A stretch of DNA of 64,000 nucleotides from Gonatopus flavifemur (GCA_018340375.1 JAFFJZ010000001.1:56164001-56228000), one strand, 5' to 3'; shown: positions 13,801 through 28,100, counted from the first letter of the stretch. The notes: a model not told the origin generated them from the letters alone. A program made the numbers and translations.

Positions 13801-15687
13801 GCTAATTACTTTTCATATATAGATCATTTCTTTCAAATTATACATACAAACACTGATGTATATATGTACAAGCTTGTACACAGATTTTTATGTACATATA
13901 TCGTAATTTGTATATAATTAATTATAATTTAAATATTTAATCATGAAAGTTCTTCCACTCTGTGTATAGGTATGTTCTCCTATCGAATGTTTATATGTAT
14001 AATATGTATGGTAGGCATATGTAAATCAGTTTATGTTACATTCAGTTCTTTTTGATGACGTAGAGAAAGAAACGTCATTACATAATGAACCTTTTTTTTC
14101 TTTTTTACTTCTTTTGAACAACTTTCATTCTAGAGAATTTTTTTTTCCTGTCTAGGCTAAAAATTATTTTCTCCAGTTACATCAATGTATTTTATACATA
14201 TGTATATATATATTAAAATTCATTTAGTCGAATATCATATATAAATATACTAAGAGTTAACAGAGGTAACAAACAAATCAGGAGATTTTCTCAACAAATC
14301 AATTTCACGTGATCTCACGTTGCCTTGTTCTTTTATAGATAGATTACACTAAATATTCAAACCAATTACTATGAACGTGCAAATGAAGTAGTCATGAAGT
14401 CATATAAAGCTCTCGTTTTAAACACGATTAGGCTTACGAATCTTATCACAAACGATACAATTTCAATCAATATTTTATTTCCACACTAATTTTTAATTAT
14501 CATATAATATTATTATTATTGCGTGATAGCTTTTGATTGATTTTGATTCGAGTAGAGTGATGTTTGTTTGTTTGTTTTTCTTTTGTATTTTAGTAAGAAG
14601 ACAATTCGTAAGTAGATGTGAAGATCCGTAAGCTGTGAATTTACATACGAAAAGAGTGAGAGATAGAGATAGATAGATAGATAGATAGAGAGAAGAGAAA
14701 ATAAAACAATTAATAATAATTAAATAGTCTAAAATACTTACAGAATGATAAAGAGATAACAGGTAACAGTTAATTTCTTGTGGCACAATTTGGGAACATG
14801 TTTTTTTTTTCTTTCACGTGCATAATAAATACGTACACATTAATTTTTCCAAGTCGCGATCGTCGTTATTTTTGTTTGTTTTTTATTTTATACATGGAAT
14901 CTGTGTTTCTTTCTCGTTTTGCTTGCATCTCAGTACTATCGTACACCGTTCATTCGAGGTGTACAAGACATATTTTATAATCAAGAATTATATCACTGAT
15001 AATTTCCTAGGCCTTTGTGATATTCTATTCGATATCTCGATGAAGTTTTCGTTAACGTAAGCAGCATGTGATTCGAATGTTGTTGTTGTTTTTATCAATG
15101 GGGTAGTATTACTTTTCATAGATTCATAGATATCTGGGAAGTAATATTACGACTCGATGTACCCTGTTTCCTTGCCCAACAGAGTTTTCAGAGTCTGGAT
15201 TTATTAGACACTCTGATGCTATTATCCTTTATATATGTATACATATATCTATATTTCCTGCTTGCTTTTTCAAATAGGATTTTTCAAATATCGTTTTATC
15301 GTGCATGTGCATAAAGATGTGCATAAAGATTGTTATTCACATTTTAATCTCATTAGTCGTTTGATTTTCATTCTCGAGTCTTTGGATTTTTCTCCATCTT
15401 CGAAACGGAAGACAGGTTTTTTTCGGAATACTTGCTTCTCCTTTTGTTTTCTCATTTTGTTGTTGTAACTAAGGGTTGAAAGATTTCGCTTTTCCTCTTC
15501 GCACACCTGGAGCAGAAATCTTTCGCTCAGGTACGACAAGATTATAATCTCTAGGATTCGTATTCAAACGATTTTCCTCTTCATGAAAGCCTATCTAGTC
15601 GGGTTTTATCATAATACTATATATCATCGTATCCTTCTACAGCCTCTGTTAAAGGTAACTTGAGTTTGAGTTGTCGAGTTTTATACC
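7900..15687 (-). other. Probable 3' UTR and downstream AT-rich flank
   Basis: There is no credible coding sequence downstream of the stop. Candidate polyadenylation signals on the minus strand include ATTAAA at 15343-15348 and AATAAA at 15200-15205 and 14474-14479, with many more beyond, so the cleavage site cannot be chosen. The stretch is rich in TATATA/CATATG-type simple sequence and in GATA repeats (14664-14690). I saw none of the inverted-repeat elements that crowd the rest of the window. That would fit a long 3' UTR, but it is an inference. A (CGAT)n palindrome lies at 10560-10577. Confidence 0.35.
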
Positions 15688-15970
15688 CTATGGTGGTCTG
15701 AGTCTTGTTGGATTGTGCCATAAATGCACTGTATTTTGAGTGCTGGGGTCGTCGTTAACCGTAGAAGATTGTTGTTGTTGTTGTTGTTGTTCCGGCTGTT
15801 GTTTCTGCTCCTGCGACGAATGTCGTTGCTGCGTTGTTGGTTGTTGAATTTGTTGCGTTTTTGATTGCGCTTGTGCTATTCTTTTAGATTCCTGACCCAT
15901 TGAATCGGGCGAGGGTATTGGCCTGTGAGATTTCATGTGGGCACTTCTGCTTTTCACTTTGTTGAAAACT
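15688..15970 (-). CDS. Coding exon K: second half of C-terminal zinc finger, Gln-rich tail and stop (residues 1177-1270)
   Basis: The acceptor is GTTTTTATAG|A, and the first base completes the Lys codon begun in exon J. VFNKVKSRSAHMKSHRP supplies H1188 and H1192. The joined finger has spacing C-x2-C-x12-H-x3-H, and its KSRSAHMKSH core is characteristic of the last finger in the TRERF1/ZNF541/MIDEAS group. The rest is Gln/Ser-rich with seven consecutive Gln, ending LWHNPTRLRPP and TAG at 15688-15690. The finger reassembling exactly across a 5.9-kb intron strongly supports both exons. Confidence 0.94.
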
Positions 15971-18900
15971 CTATAAAAACAAAGAAGCGGAAGGAAAACA
16001 CAATGAGAAAGTTACATTTGCTGGCAATTCTTTTTTTTTTGATGGTATGAAATATCGCAAAGCAAGGATACTAGTTTGTTGTTTTCGGGGACAACGATAT
16101 TCATGAAACTCATCTACTTGAAGATTTTCACATTTATAAAGATTTAGAATTAATGTCAATGTATATATGTATATATAAACATTCCAAATTCGTATGTATG
16201 ATTTTGATATAAAATATATATATATATATTTGTGTAACATGAAAGGATAATACAAAGATTGGTGAAAGATTAACTATTATATTTTATCGTACCATGCTGG
16301 TGAAATTTCATCATTTTATAAGCATATTATGTAGATTAAGATATTGAACGAAGAGTATTAATGTGACAGATTCGGCAGGAAACTAGGATATCAAGGGAAA
16401 TTTTTGAGATTGATAGAAATATAAATTAGAAATTCGAAGTTTGGAATTGAAAGTTTATGATATGTTGATTTTATACGAGTGACATGTCTGTTCTTAATTT
16501 GTTGCTTGTTTATTCATAAATATATGAAGATAATACGAAAACTATTCAAAGCCAAAGATCAATGTAAAGCGTGAAATAAGTCTTGATTCTTGGGGCGATT
16601 GAGGTTTCCAAACCAGCGTAGATAGCTGAAGGATCATCTATTCATTTTTATTCGGTTGAAAAATTTGCTGCTACTTCTCATATACACTTTTTGTTTTGTC
16701 CATACATTACAAATGATGTGAAGAGTTATTTTATTAGAAAATTTTTTGAACCATCCTACTATTATTAGTTAAATAAGATATTTGTACTTGCTGATTTGTA
16801 CGACTAATCAGCTCTACGAACGTTTTTGCCCAAATACTTTTCAATCAACAAATTTATGTCAGTTCAAATCGATGAAAATGTTGTTCTTTTCATATTCTCA
16901 GCCATTGCCTGATAGTTGAATAAATAATCTCCTTGATACGCAGGGGCACAACAATCTAACGTTATGAATGTCGAAACATTCGACTATCGGTGACCACAAA
17001 AAAAGGCTTCGACGCATTTGACAGCTATGGCTTAGCTTGTTTGAATGTTTTCTGTTGTTTAGAAAAATTTCCAAAATTATATATAATTCAATATATTTTA
17101 TATAGAAATTTAATATAATTCTATATAAATTAAATATGATTTTGAAAATTTTTCCATTCTGATCTGTTCAAATTGGCGAACATTTGCAAACAATTTTGAC
17201 AAAATGAACTGAGCAAGTTCTACTAGAACGCTCATCATAGTTTGAATGATTATGTTCTTTTATATTCATTTGATATCATGGCTGGTGAAAACAAGCAGGA
17301 TAGAGAAACCGCATAAAACCCGAACAGACCGTATCCGGAAAAAATTGAAAGGATTTGCTTTTCGAAAATGACATGTACGGCGTTCCCAGGGCTTGGCGTA
17401 TCTGTTCTTTCACTTCAGATGGACAGATTCCCCAAGATAGGAAAATAGTGGATCCAAGCGTTTGGGTGATCAGCTGTTTCCCCCACTATTCCTCTATCTT
17501 GGAGAGTCCGTCCATCCAAAATGGGAGAACAGACACGCGAATTTGTGAGATCGCTGCACACGGTATTTTTGGAGAGCTCAGACAATCTTCCCATTTTTTT
17601 CTCCCGTGTATTCAGGTGCGAATACGGGTTTGAAGCGATTCTTTATCCAGTTCTATGAGAATACTATTCTTGTTTTGGAACTGGATAAAGGATCACTGCA
17701 AAACCTATATTCGCACCTAGATACCCCGGTTTAACTGAGTTTTATCAGGTTTTTTTCGGATTTCCATTCAGTTGCTTTCACCAGGGATTGGTCTTTATGG
17801 CATTAAACAGAGATTTTAGCTTCTGTATTTATATTTTTTCAATAATCGTACACTAAGTAGAGATAGTGGTGGTCTCGTGGATCAAGAATTATATCGATTC
17901 AAAACCAATCTTATTTGAGAATTGAGAATTGAGTGTACTAAAAACGGAGAAAACAGTACGGCATGGGTTTGAAATAATGTAATGCTAATCAATGAACAGT
18001 ATCTTTGAAACACGTAATAAAGTATTTCCGAGGCGACAATTTCATACAAGGAAACTACTGATTTTCTACCTGAGACGTCGGTAAGATGTTGGTGGAACAA
18101 TGGGAAACGTGGAAATAAGTGACAAATAAGGAAAGGTCTGCGTCACCTTGTTGTTTCCACGCCCAACCAGAAATTTACAATAGGCGCAGTACTGCATCAG
18201 TACTAGCCAAGACTGGCAGGGTACTGGCATTTGTCTGGAATGATAACGCTTTTCAGTACTGGGGATTGAGTACTGATGCCATTATTCGCAATCAGTGCAG
18301 AGCCAGTACTGGGTTAGTACCTGGCCGGTATTGAGTTCTCAGTACTGGTTTATCAGTACAGGCATAGTACTGTATTTTTATGTATCCAGTACTGATCCCG
18401 TACGCGTTGACCAAGTGTTGGAGGCCCAATACTGGCACTGTACTGCACCTGTTGTCAACATTGGCATATTACGGATTTTTCTGATTGGGCGGTTCCCATT
18501 CCTCCATCAACATTTCACCTCCATTTCAAACATCGGAAATCGATTGTGGATTTGAAAATCCTCGGAGGTGGAAGGATGAATTAAATTCTATTAGATAGTC
18601 CTGATTAGGGATGACGTGTAATTTTATAACCTGCGGCTTTCTCACTGTGACAGAATCGGATTTAGTGATTGCCGTAACAAACAGCAAAACCACAGTTTCG
18701 GATCGTTGCGATTTTAATCACACTGGATTTTATACTGAATTTGTTTGTTCTACTTGTCCTAAATCGGTCCAATCATGACTGGAAACAGCAAATTCAGAAT
18801 ACTTGAAACAAGTCAGAGCACTTGCGGGTGCGTTGAACGAAGCCACAATTTCAGAATAACCGATTTTTATGGCGATCAAATGGTTACTATTCGGTTGATT

Positions 18901-21900
18901 CAAATCTGATTGAAAAATAAGTCGAACGGTTTTTACTGAATGGTAACTCCCAGCAATGCTCACAAAATGGTTGGTTTTTGATTCCCAGATAGAAAAGCAT
19001 GCTCTGAATATTCTGTGACATAACGTGCCGTAAACGTACTATTATGAACTTTGCTCAGCTTGCGATGATGCATAGAATGTAAAAATTATGTCTGCATCAT
19101 GGTGCCATCACCTCGTTTTGCCACCAATAACAATGCTTTATGCGGAAACACCTTGGTACCATGATGCGAACATTTCTTGGCGTCCATGTCACCATTACGA
19201 TGGCATTATTGAAATATTTTTCTATCTGGGATTGTTTCATACTAAAAAAATTTTTCAAAAGTAACCGTGTTCCCATTACCCAGTTCAAAATTCCCGGATG
19301 GATAGAATTGCGAAATCCGCATGCGGACTATCATTTCCACTCAAGACCTCTATTATTCTTCCAGACCATGCGTAGGACCCTTCAAAATCTCGTTTGGAAC
19401 CCCTCAGGCTTCTGTCAAGCGGGACCCTGAAGAATTCCGTGCAGGACCTGAAAGAATCATACGGCCCTTGGGTGGGTATCCAAGTCCGCAAACGTATTTC
19501 GCGATCCTGTCCATCCGGGAATTTTCCACTAGACGGTTAGTTCTGGATAATGAACTAAATGTCGACCAAACATTCACTGAACAACAACTTCCGCTTATAC
19601 CGAACGGGAAGTTGAATTTTGGTTATTTTCCAATCAAAAACCGTCCAAAACCAAAACCATAATGAATTTATACAAATCTAAAGTCAACAGAAGTATAAAC
19701 AAATATCAACGGTTATTTTTGGCCGAGCAAAACTGAAGGAGAACAAAAGTTTCAGTGATGAATATTGAAAAGTTGAATGCTTAAATTTTGTTAGTTTCTT
19801 TACCACTTTTGGTAGCGAGTAGGGAGGCGCGAGCATTGGGTTCTGATAATAATTTCAATAACTCGGATATCATCGGGTTACCTGATATTTTCAAGTATGC
19901 TAAGATTGTCGGATTTTTGAGAAATTCGAATATTTAGATTCATTTAGATGCTCGGAATCAATCGAGTTGATTGAATATACTTTGGTGACTCAAGTTGAAT
20001 AGATCATATTTTAACTTGACATTATTTTTAGCGAAATTGAATGCAACCCAAGTAACACAAGAACTTCTCAAAGGTGCTATGACGATACAGCGAATGTGAA
20101 AAGAATGTGCAAACGAGACTATTTTGGATAGATTCGTGAAGATATTCTATGGAGGTTTTGAGCGTGTTCGTAGGATTTTCCAAACACGTTCTTAGCATTT
20201 TTGACCTCTTGTGTTGCTTGGAAAATTCTCCTAAGTGCTTATAATTCAATTGCAGCAAGTAACTCAATCGTATCGGGTAACCCGAGTAGCGAACCTAATG
20301 ATCCCTGCTAAAAATGAGCGTAAAGATCTGTCCGAAACTCTCAGAAATTTTACCATCTTCAATAAAGTTCTAAGAGATACGGGGAACCGGTCAGAGGTTT
20401 CCAGAAAGTTTTTTATTCGGTTCTATGAGTTTCTCACGGTCTGTAAGAAACTCACGAAACCAGGAACAAATTTTTCTGGAAGTTTCTGACCAGTTTCCCG
20501 TTTATGGAATAAATGTCGTATACGAGGATATAAACGTGAACGGCTCCCTAGAAACCGCAAATGAGGTTTACGTATTTGTCTCTGTACGTTGTATGGCCTA
20601 CCCTGGTTAAACAAACCGATTGATTCTCGCTAAATCTCATTGGACCTTGCACAATGCTCTGACCAATTCCTATTCAACCATTTTCAATGAGATTTAATCA
20701 GATGGGTGTATTTGTTCAATGTGATTCTGATTGAATCTTGTACAATGTTCTGACACAAATCCCAATCAATTTCATTTCGTCAGATTCTATGGATCTTCTT
20801 AACCAGGGTAGACTATCAAAAAAGAAAACGTTTGGTTCCTACAAGATGGCCTGATTTCCAGTCAAATACTTTTCTTTCCTTTTTCAAAAATTGAGTATCC
20901 AATATTGTTCTATTGGAGAATAAATCTTTAAACCCCATATCGAGAGCTTAATTGAAGGGTTTAATGATGATATTTATTCTGAAGGAATAAGTTTTCATAC
21001 CACAAATAAAAATGAGGGGGAGAGATTTTCTTTTTTGATCTTCCGTATAAATTGAGCATCCAATGTTTCGATCAGTTTTGAATTCCATTCAAAATACTGA
21101 TGTTGAGTTTGTTGTGAAAAATTTCTGTTCATCTCGACTCGCAATCGTACACCGTCTCCCCTGCACAGTGAAAAATTTGTCGCCAAATTCAACACACAAG
21201 CGAATGTTAACCATTTTTCTTCACACTCAATGTGTGTTGATGCCAGAGTGACACTTATAAAGTGTTCATTTGAACTCGAATAACATTTTAATGTGTAGAA
21301 AATGAATCGATCGGACAGCATTTGATCAGTGTGTTAAATGAACACACAAAAGTGTTGAATATTCAACACTTGAATTTTGACACGTACTTCTTTTTTACAC
21401 AATGACGGAATTTTTTTTACTGTGTGATTTGAGAATTTTTTGACCAACGCTACACTCTTTTCGCACCAAAACCGTACTTCTTCATATTCCTTTTGAAAAC
21501 TTGTTCAACCTCAGCAATAATTATACTGAAAACAATGATCCACTGTTACTTTTTTTTTTATTAGACGTGTGATGTGTATTTTGATTCTCTCACCTACCAG
21601 ATTTCCTCCACGGATTATAAATGTATGCAATTTGTGTGAGCGAGGCTCAATCCATTGCATATAGGATGCAAATTAAATACTTGCCCGTTTCATCCCTCCC
21701 CTCTTCTCAGTTCTAGGCACATGTCACGCGTTTATTGGTTCAGTATTGGAAGACGGATTATTGAAATCAGAGAAAGAGAGAGGAGGAGAGAACAGGGAAA
21801 AGGAGACAGCAAAAAGAGGGGGAGATAGAGATAGAGTCAGGTAGAGATTAAAAGTGTGTTAGAGAGAGAGAGAGAGTGAGAGAGAGAGAGAGATTGGAAA

Positions 21901-22150
21901 CTTACTTCCCGCAAATCTTGCAGGGGTAGTGAAGTGGGGTGGGCACGGGTAGTTGTTGCTCAGAACTAGTGTGAGTTTGTGAGTTGGTGTTGGCTGTGGC
22001 GAGAAGGCCGGTTTTGCCGGTTTGAGTGCTGCCGGCCATCGTTACTGTTACACTTCCGCTAAAGCTCTGACAACACAAAGAAAACACAAAGCCAAAATAA
22101 ACAACACAAACAAACAACAACGACGACGAGAAAAAGAGAGGGAAAGTTCA

Positions 22151-22187
<37 letters not shown>

Positions 22188-25100
22188 GTGAAACAGAGAC
22201 AAAAAAATAGAGGTAAGTAAACGTCAACGATCGCACAACACGCTTTGGGTTCTCGTGAAAAAACAAAGCTCAAAAAAAAAATAGACATTGGGTTCAACGA
22301 CAAATCACATGCGACATATAAACGTTCACATGTATGTACGCATGTAAGATAATGTTACACGAATTACGTTAGAATGAAGGAAATATGGAATTGAATTGAT
22401 TATTTTTTTTACATCATGTGCCATTTATTCGGTCACGTATCATTCAAATGATTGCTAGTTATCACTAGTTCGTCGACCAATTCTTCTACTCCAAATTCAA
22501 CTTTACGAGCAATGAGACTTGAGAATATTCAACGTGATATCAAATTTCCTTCATGTAGTGTCAGAATACCATTATAACATATGTTCATGCTTTCATGTTT
22601 CACAGAGAAAAGAAGAATCTAAAAAAGTATCGAGAGCTGTTTCGCACAACGTATACGGTGTACATTGTATCTTCGTTTGATGTCTCGATAGGTATTCTTC
22701 AGTCACAATTCCTTCCAGATTTCTCGGGCCGAGACATTCAGGTTTATTCGATTATTAAGAATCAAATGATCTATTTGAAAATTTAATAAGTATTAAGAAA
22801 CCATTCATTGAAACAAGATACAAGATCAACTTCATCATTTTCTCAACTTGGGATGGTTGTTTTGTTGCATCAAAAACTCAATCCTTTTCATCTGTAGAAC
22901 ATAAAGGAACGAGTCCCATCATCGTAGTGTTGAATTTGGAGGAATTTGAATAATGAAAAACAAAATTTGATTGATAAACCCAATTAAATATCATGATTGA
23001 ATTGACGTTGCAACTGTAAAATCTTTTCACTTTACAGTCGGTGCAATCGGTTTTTGAAGTATGAAATTCATCGTGTTATCACATATATTAATAAGAATAA
23101 TTCAAATACACATTTATGTTATACGTTAATAAGAATATTTGTAAGTGTGAACAACGATGTTGAATCAAATACGTTTAACATGAATATTATCTATACTCAC
23201 ATCAGGGCAATCATATGCAAATAATCTCAGCTCTCCCTCGCTGGTCGTGAGAGTCGCTGAGTTTTCTCTTTCGTTTGTCTGTAACTGAATTTATGAATCC
23301 AAAATATATACATCATGTTCTCAAACAGAGTTTGCGTTCAAACTCAAGAGAAAAACAATATATTACATTGAAGGAAGGTTCATTATAACGAGGGCTCACC
23401 AAGGTTCGATGGAGAATAGATTTTTCCTCGCTGAAGTCCATTTCAGTCACCGACGAAATAGCGTCGCAAAGTTCTTTGGCGCATTTACTGGAGAAATCTT
23501 TGCTTTCGTTTTTGATTTTTGGCTTCCCATGGCGTGCTCGGAGCCTTTTGTACTCGTCAGGACACAGTCTCTTCCAGAGATAATAGAATTGCACACACTG
23601 CTTGGTAGATTTGGCACCCACGTCTCGAGATATGGCGGAGAAGTCTTTGTTGTACTTCAACAGGCCTTGATAAAACATATCCATCTCGTGATGCGTCCAA
23701 CGATCGGATTCGTGATATTCGTAACTGAGCAAAGGATGTTCCGGTGGCAGGGTTGGCGTCGGTCTCATTAATTTCAACATTGCTTCCTGTGGACACAAAA
23801 TAATTCACCATCGCGTTGAAACTTACTCGATTTTGAATTTATCAACGACGGTTCGCGGGCTAAAAATGATCGAAAAAACTTACACGAATGTTCCCTTTAC
23901 ACATATGCAAAAGGTGAAGAGCATATTCTTTATTTCTTCCGCCACCGGGCACAGCTGCGCAACAAGCGAATTGAAGATACATATCCACTGGAATATGAAA
24001 TATTAAATTCATTTCAATGAGTGAGATGGATTCTATTTGTTGAATGAATTCTGTGATATAGTGTACTCACATTCGGTATTGGTGAGGACATTGTTTATAC
24101 CAGGATCCCAAAGCGGATGATCGGTCTCCGGGCCACTTTTCCCTCTGTCGTGATCATAATTGATTTGGGGTATCGTTGCTTGATATCTATTGCCGATATT
24201 GATTCTAGGTGGGGGACCATCGTTACCCTGAGAATCATCTGAACTGAAGTCAGAATCTCTCTCGTATTGATGTAGTCTGGCGTATAAACCGGGGCCAGGA
24301 CGCGAAGGATCCAATATCGGGGGTGGAGTGTAACTGCTATCCCAATGACGATCACAAGCTCTTCTCAATCTCGATGGATACGAATGTGAAGAGTGAGTGG
24401 TGTAGTGTCCACCGTCCATACGCGGTCGTTTTCTACAATGACGAACGGGACTGGGTAAATTGCTGGGATTGATAAAAACATCTTCGTTGAGTAATTCCTC
24501 TTTGATCTGTTCGATGGGAATCGGGAGATTGCCAGCCGCCGTTACGTGCCTCACGTTATTATTCTTTTGTGTTTGATTGGTTTGCATGAGAAATTTGGCT
24601 GGATTGATCACTTGTTGTTGTTGTTGTACCTGTTGGTAAGAATGATGTTGTTGTTGTTGTTGTTGTTGCTGCTGCTGCTGCTGTTGTTGTTGCTGTTGCT
24701 GATGGGTTTGTACGTTCAAACCGAGATTGACGGTCCCAGTTTCGATTTTAGGGGACGTCAAACGAATTTCTTTTTTGAAAGTCAACGCTGGACTAAGCGA
24801 GCCCGCTTGTACGAGAACATTGGCCTTTTGCAACCCAGCCGTTTGGATGAGTTTGAATTCACCATTGTTATCTACGACTATACCCGCCAGACTACCATTT
24901 CCAAGCCCGAAATCTACTAAATTTTGACTGGTTATCAGTTTGTATGATTGGAATTCAAATTTTCGACGTCCAGCCGTTGAAAAATCTTTGGGAGTCGAGG
25001 ATAATAAAGGATCCTCTGAATTGGGCATCATTTGATTCTGTAAAGCGTGATGAGGCGATACCGGAAAGCTTGAGCTTGAAAATGTGACTGGTCCTGGAGA

Positions 25101-28100
25101 GGACACTGAGGACGGCGGTAGAGATGATAGAGGCGACGGTGCTGGAGTCGCTGATAAGGGGCTTGGCAGTGGTGAGTGTGGATTTGGCGACCCAGGCCCG
25201 TAAAGATCAGCATCAGATTCTCCTGGTAATACTTCGCTCAGAGCTTCTTCAACCGCTGCCGCCGATGACATGGTTGTTGTATAAAAGGCAGCGGATAGCG
25301 GAGAAGAAACAGGTCTCACAGATTCTGTATCATCTTGTGGACTCAACAATGGTAAACTTCCTGTTAATAGACCTTCTTGACTAGCCGGGGGCGTTGGGTA
25401 AGTGAAACTTGGACTGTCGTGTCTCGTTAATGGCGATGGGAGGGGAGATTGAGTGGATAAGGTGTGCGGACTTTCCGTGTATTGAGCCCCGTAGGTACTG
25501 AATTCTGCCAAAGAATCTGGCAGAGGAGAATTCACTAGAGCTTGAAGATCCGGGTTGACCGTATGCTGCGACGTAAAACGATCCTCCAAGGTTATATCTT
25601 GTAACGAATGTTCCGTTGATTGTTCTTGCAATAAACTTGTTGCCTGAAACTGAAATTTCATTCGTTTTATTTTTCAATCATATAAATTCTGTATCAAATA
25701 TGAAAAATGTACGCATATTGTCGAGTATCAAAAGCTATGGATACAGCGGATTTTTATGACCTTATGGAATCCCTGGTATTCGCAAGTTGAATATTAACGA
25801 AACTTTGGACGAGGGAGTCGGGAAAGAGGGGGAGAAGAAGAGCCAGAGATGAAAGGAGAAAGAGAGAAATGCATCGTTGAGCTTTTCAAATGGTGCAAAG
25901 CAGTATCGTCGTCCGGGTTGCAGTTGGTGCCAACTACTTAGATAATTCCTCTTATCAGATTCTACGCCAAATACGAGCGTGACGTAATTGAAACTAAAGC
26001 GTTTTCAACTTGCTCGACGTGAAGTGCATAATGAGACCTATGCTACTAATTGGAGCGTCAAAGGATCTCGAATATCATGTTTTTACATGCTCACTGAACA
26101 TCCAAGGGCTCGTTTCATGTATTTTCTCCTCGTCTTTCTCAAAGTATCTTTAATTGATTCCGTTCTTCATTGTTGTTTCTTATATTCAACGACGAAGATT
26201 TGAAATGAGCTTGGAAAACGAAAGACTCAAAGAATTCTCCCAAGTGAATCTATATATGAATCGAGTGAAATTCTTACTTGAATCGAATCCAATTGAGTGG
26301 CGTGGAGAAGCATACTATCCGGGACAGCTGTGACTTGTTGAAAAACTTCATCCTGAAGACTCGGACTGAAATATCCCCCGTCTTCGGAATATCCCGTCAT
26401 GGTGAAATTTTCCGTAACCGCAGCTTGCACTTGTGTCTGGCCGTTTTGTTGTTGCGTTTGTTTGTTGGGGGTCGACTGAACCGACGATTGGTAAGTCAAA
26501 TGTACCCTTTGTCCAGGATCAGAGGTCGTTCTCTTCACAGCCATTTTCGTGGTGCCCTGAAACGTGAGGGAAATACTCTTTAATTGGATGAAGAATGAGA
26601 ATCGTTCCCCTATTCAATATAATTTCACGTATCTTTGCGTAATGATTATTTTCGCACCTTTAAGATCATGTCGGCCAACGCTTGCGCTTGTGCTTGAGTT
26701 TGTGCCTCTTGTAATTGTTTTTGTACAGTGGTGTGTCCACCTACGGTGACATTGGGTTGCCGAAAGTGTTCTCCGTCCGAGAGTCTGCGAGTTTTTTCAC
26801 CGCTCGCCAAAGGTGGGGGAGCTGGGACAGCGAAATTCGTCTTGCCGATGATTTGGGTACCGTCCACTTGCGTAGTGAATACCGTGGTATTCGTTCGTGG
26901 TTGTTGAGCGATATTCGCGTCTGCTGCTAAAAATTCAAGGATATTATCATAAATAATTGACGTTGATGCGAAACGGAGAACGCATACAAAGTAGAGAATC
27001 CAATTCAATCGGGTCCATTATTCGAAGATAATCAGGGATTTCCTGGTCTCTTTCCGTATGAGGGAAAAATCAATAACATCAGCTGTAATGAGCTTCGTTA
27101 CGGTCTCGCGATTTCCATTTTTCGTTAGTCTCCGCTAACGATGGGAATTAATACAGCGTACACTTTTTACCCTGTGATGATTTTTTATTCGTCATATAAT
27201 CTGATTGGGAGACAAATGCGTGTCTAACTCATTGGAAGCAATTTGCAAAGCCGCGATCGATGATGGGCAATTTGTAAAAATCCCTTGCGGTTTAACCGCG
27301 ATGAATACTTGTGCACATGTAGATTCGAGTTTGTGTGCGGATGTACGTGTATGTGTTTGTACATATGTATGGTTACAGAGCATATATCACGTAGAGACTG
27401 ACGAACTAATTCCACGTGGGTGGTTACAGACGTTCACGAATGAATGAAGCCACGAAGGTGCTTACGCGCAAGAAATATCAATTTGAATGGTAGATAATTG
27501 CCCCATGACTCGCGCTTGTCGAATTCCATCGATAAAAAAGAAAGAACGTGGCTCGAATAATATCCCAGAACTTCAATAATAATAATAATAATAATAATCT
27601 TGATAAAACAATTCTTTACTTTTTTCTAGCATCGATGCACGTAAGGTTTTGTCTTACGTCTAATAATGATGCATTAATAAAATACCACGTTGAAGAACAA
27701 AAAAAAAGAAGAACGAGATACGTGGATTCCCTGTACAAGGAATATTTCAAATAAGAAAGTAGCTCTGTGCACACGTCGTGACTTTCCACCGTGTTGCGGC
27801 TACCTCGAAAGAAAATAAAATAATGAAAAGGAAAAGAGCCCGTTGTCGCATGGCTTCAAGCCAAAATGTAGACTTCATATTCATGAGATAGCCGTGGAAA
27901 AGTTTCGTCGCGATACCGCTATATCACTCGACCGTGGTATCACATTTCCTTTTCTTTCGTCCGTAATACGCAAATATGCATGTGCTCATCGTCAGATTAT
28001 AACGTTCAACAACAGTCAATATTTATATATAAATGCCACTGTAACTCAATCGTTCGGATAGTTGTGAATTCTTTTGCGGAAAGGCAGATAATTTTTATTC

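Larger units (their letters stand above)
15971..21905 (-). other. Intron J-K (5,935 nt) with several MITEs
   Basis: GT at 21904-21905 and AG at 15971-15972 bound this intron, which divides the C-terminal zinc finger between its Cys and His pairs. It contains inverted-repeat elements at 17282-17784, 18183-18449, 19286-19525, 20048-20221 and 21164-21426, and an AT-rich inverted repeat near 17060-17150. No coding exon was seen. Confidence 0.8.

Noticed and set aside
23409..23771. 120-codon ORF on the plus strand
   Set aside because: Antisense shadow of the SANT exon. The minus strand carries the conserved domain.
24546..24920. 124-codon ORF on the plus strand with a long Leu run
   Set aside because: It is the reverse complement of the poly-Gln tract in exon F, where CAG/CAA reads as CTG/TTG.
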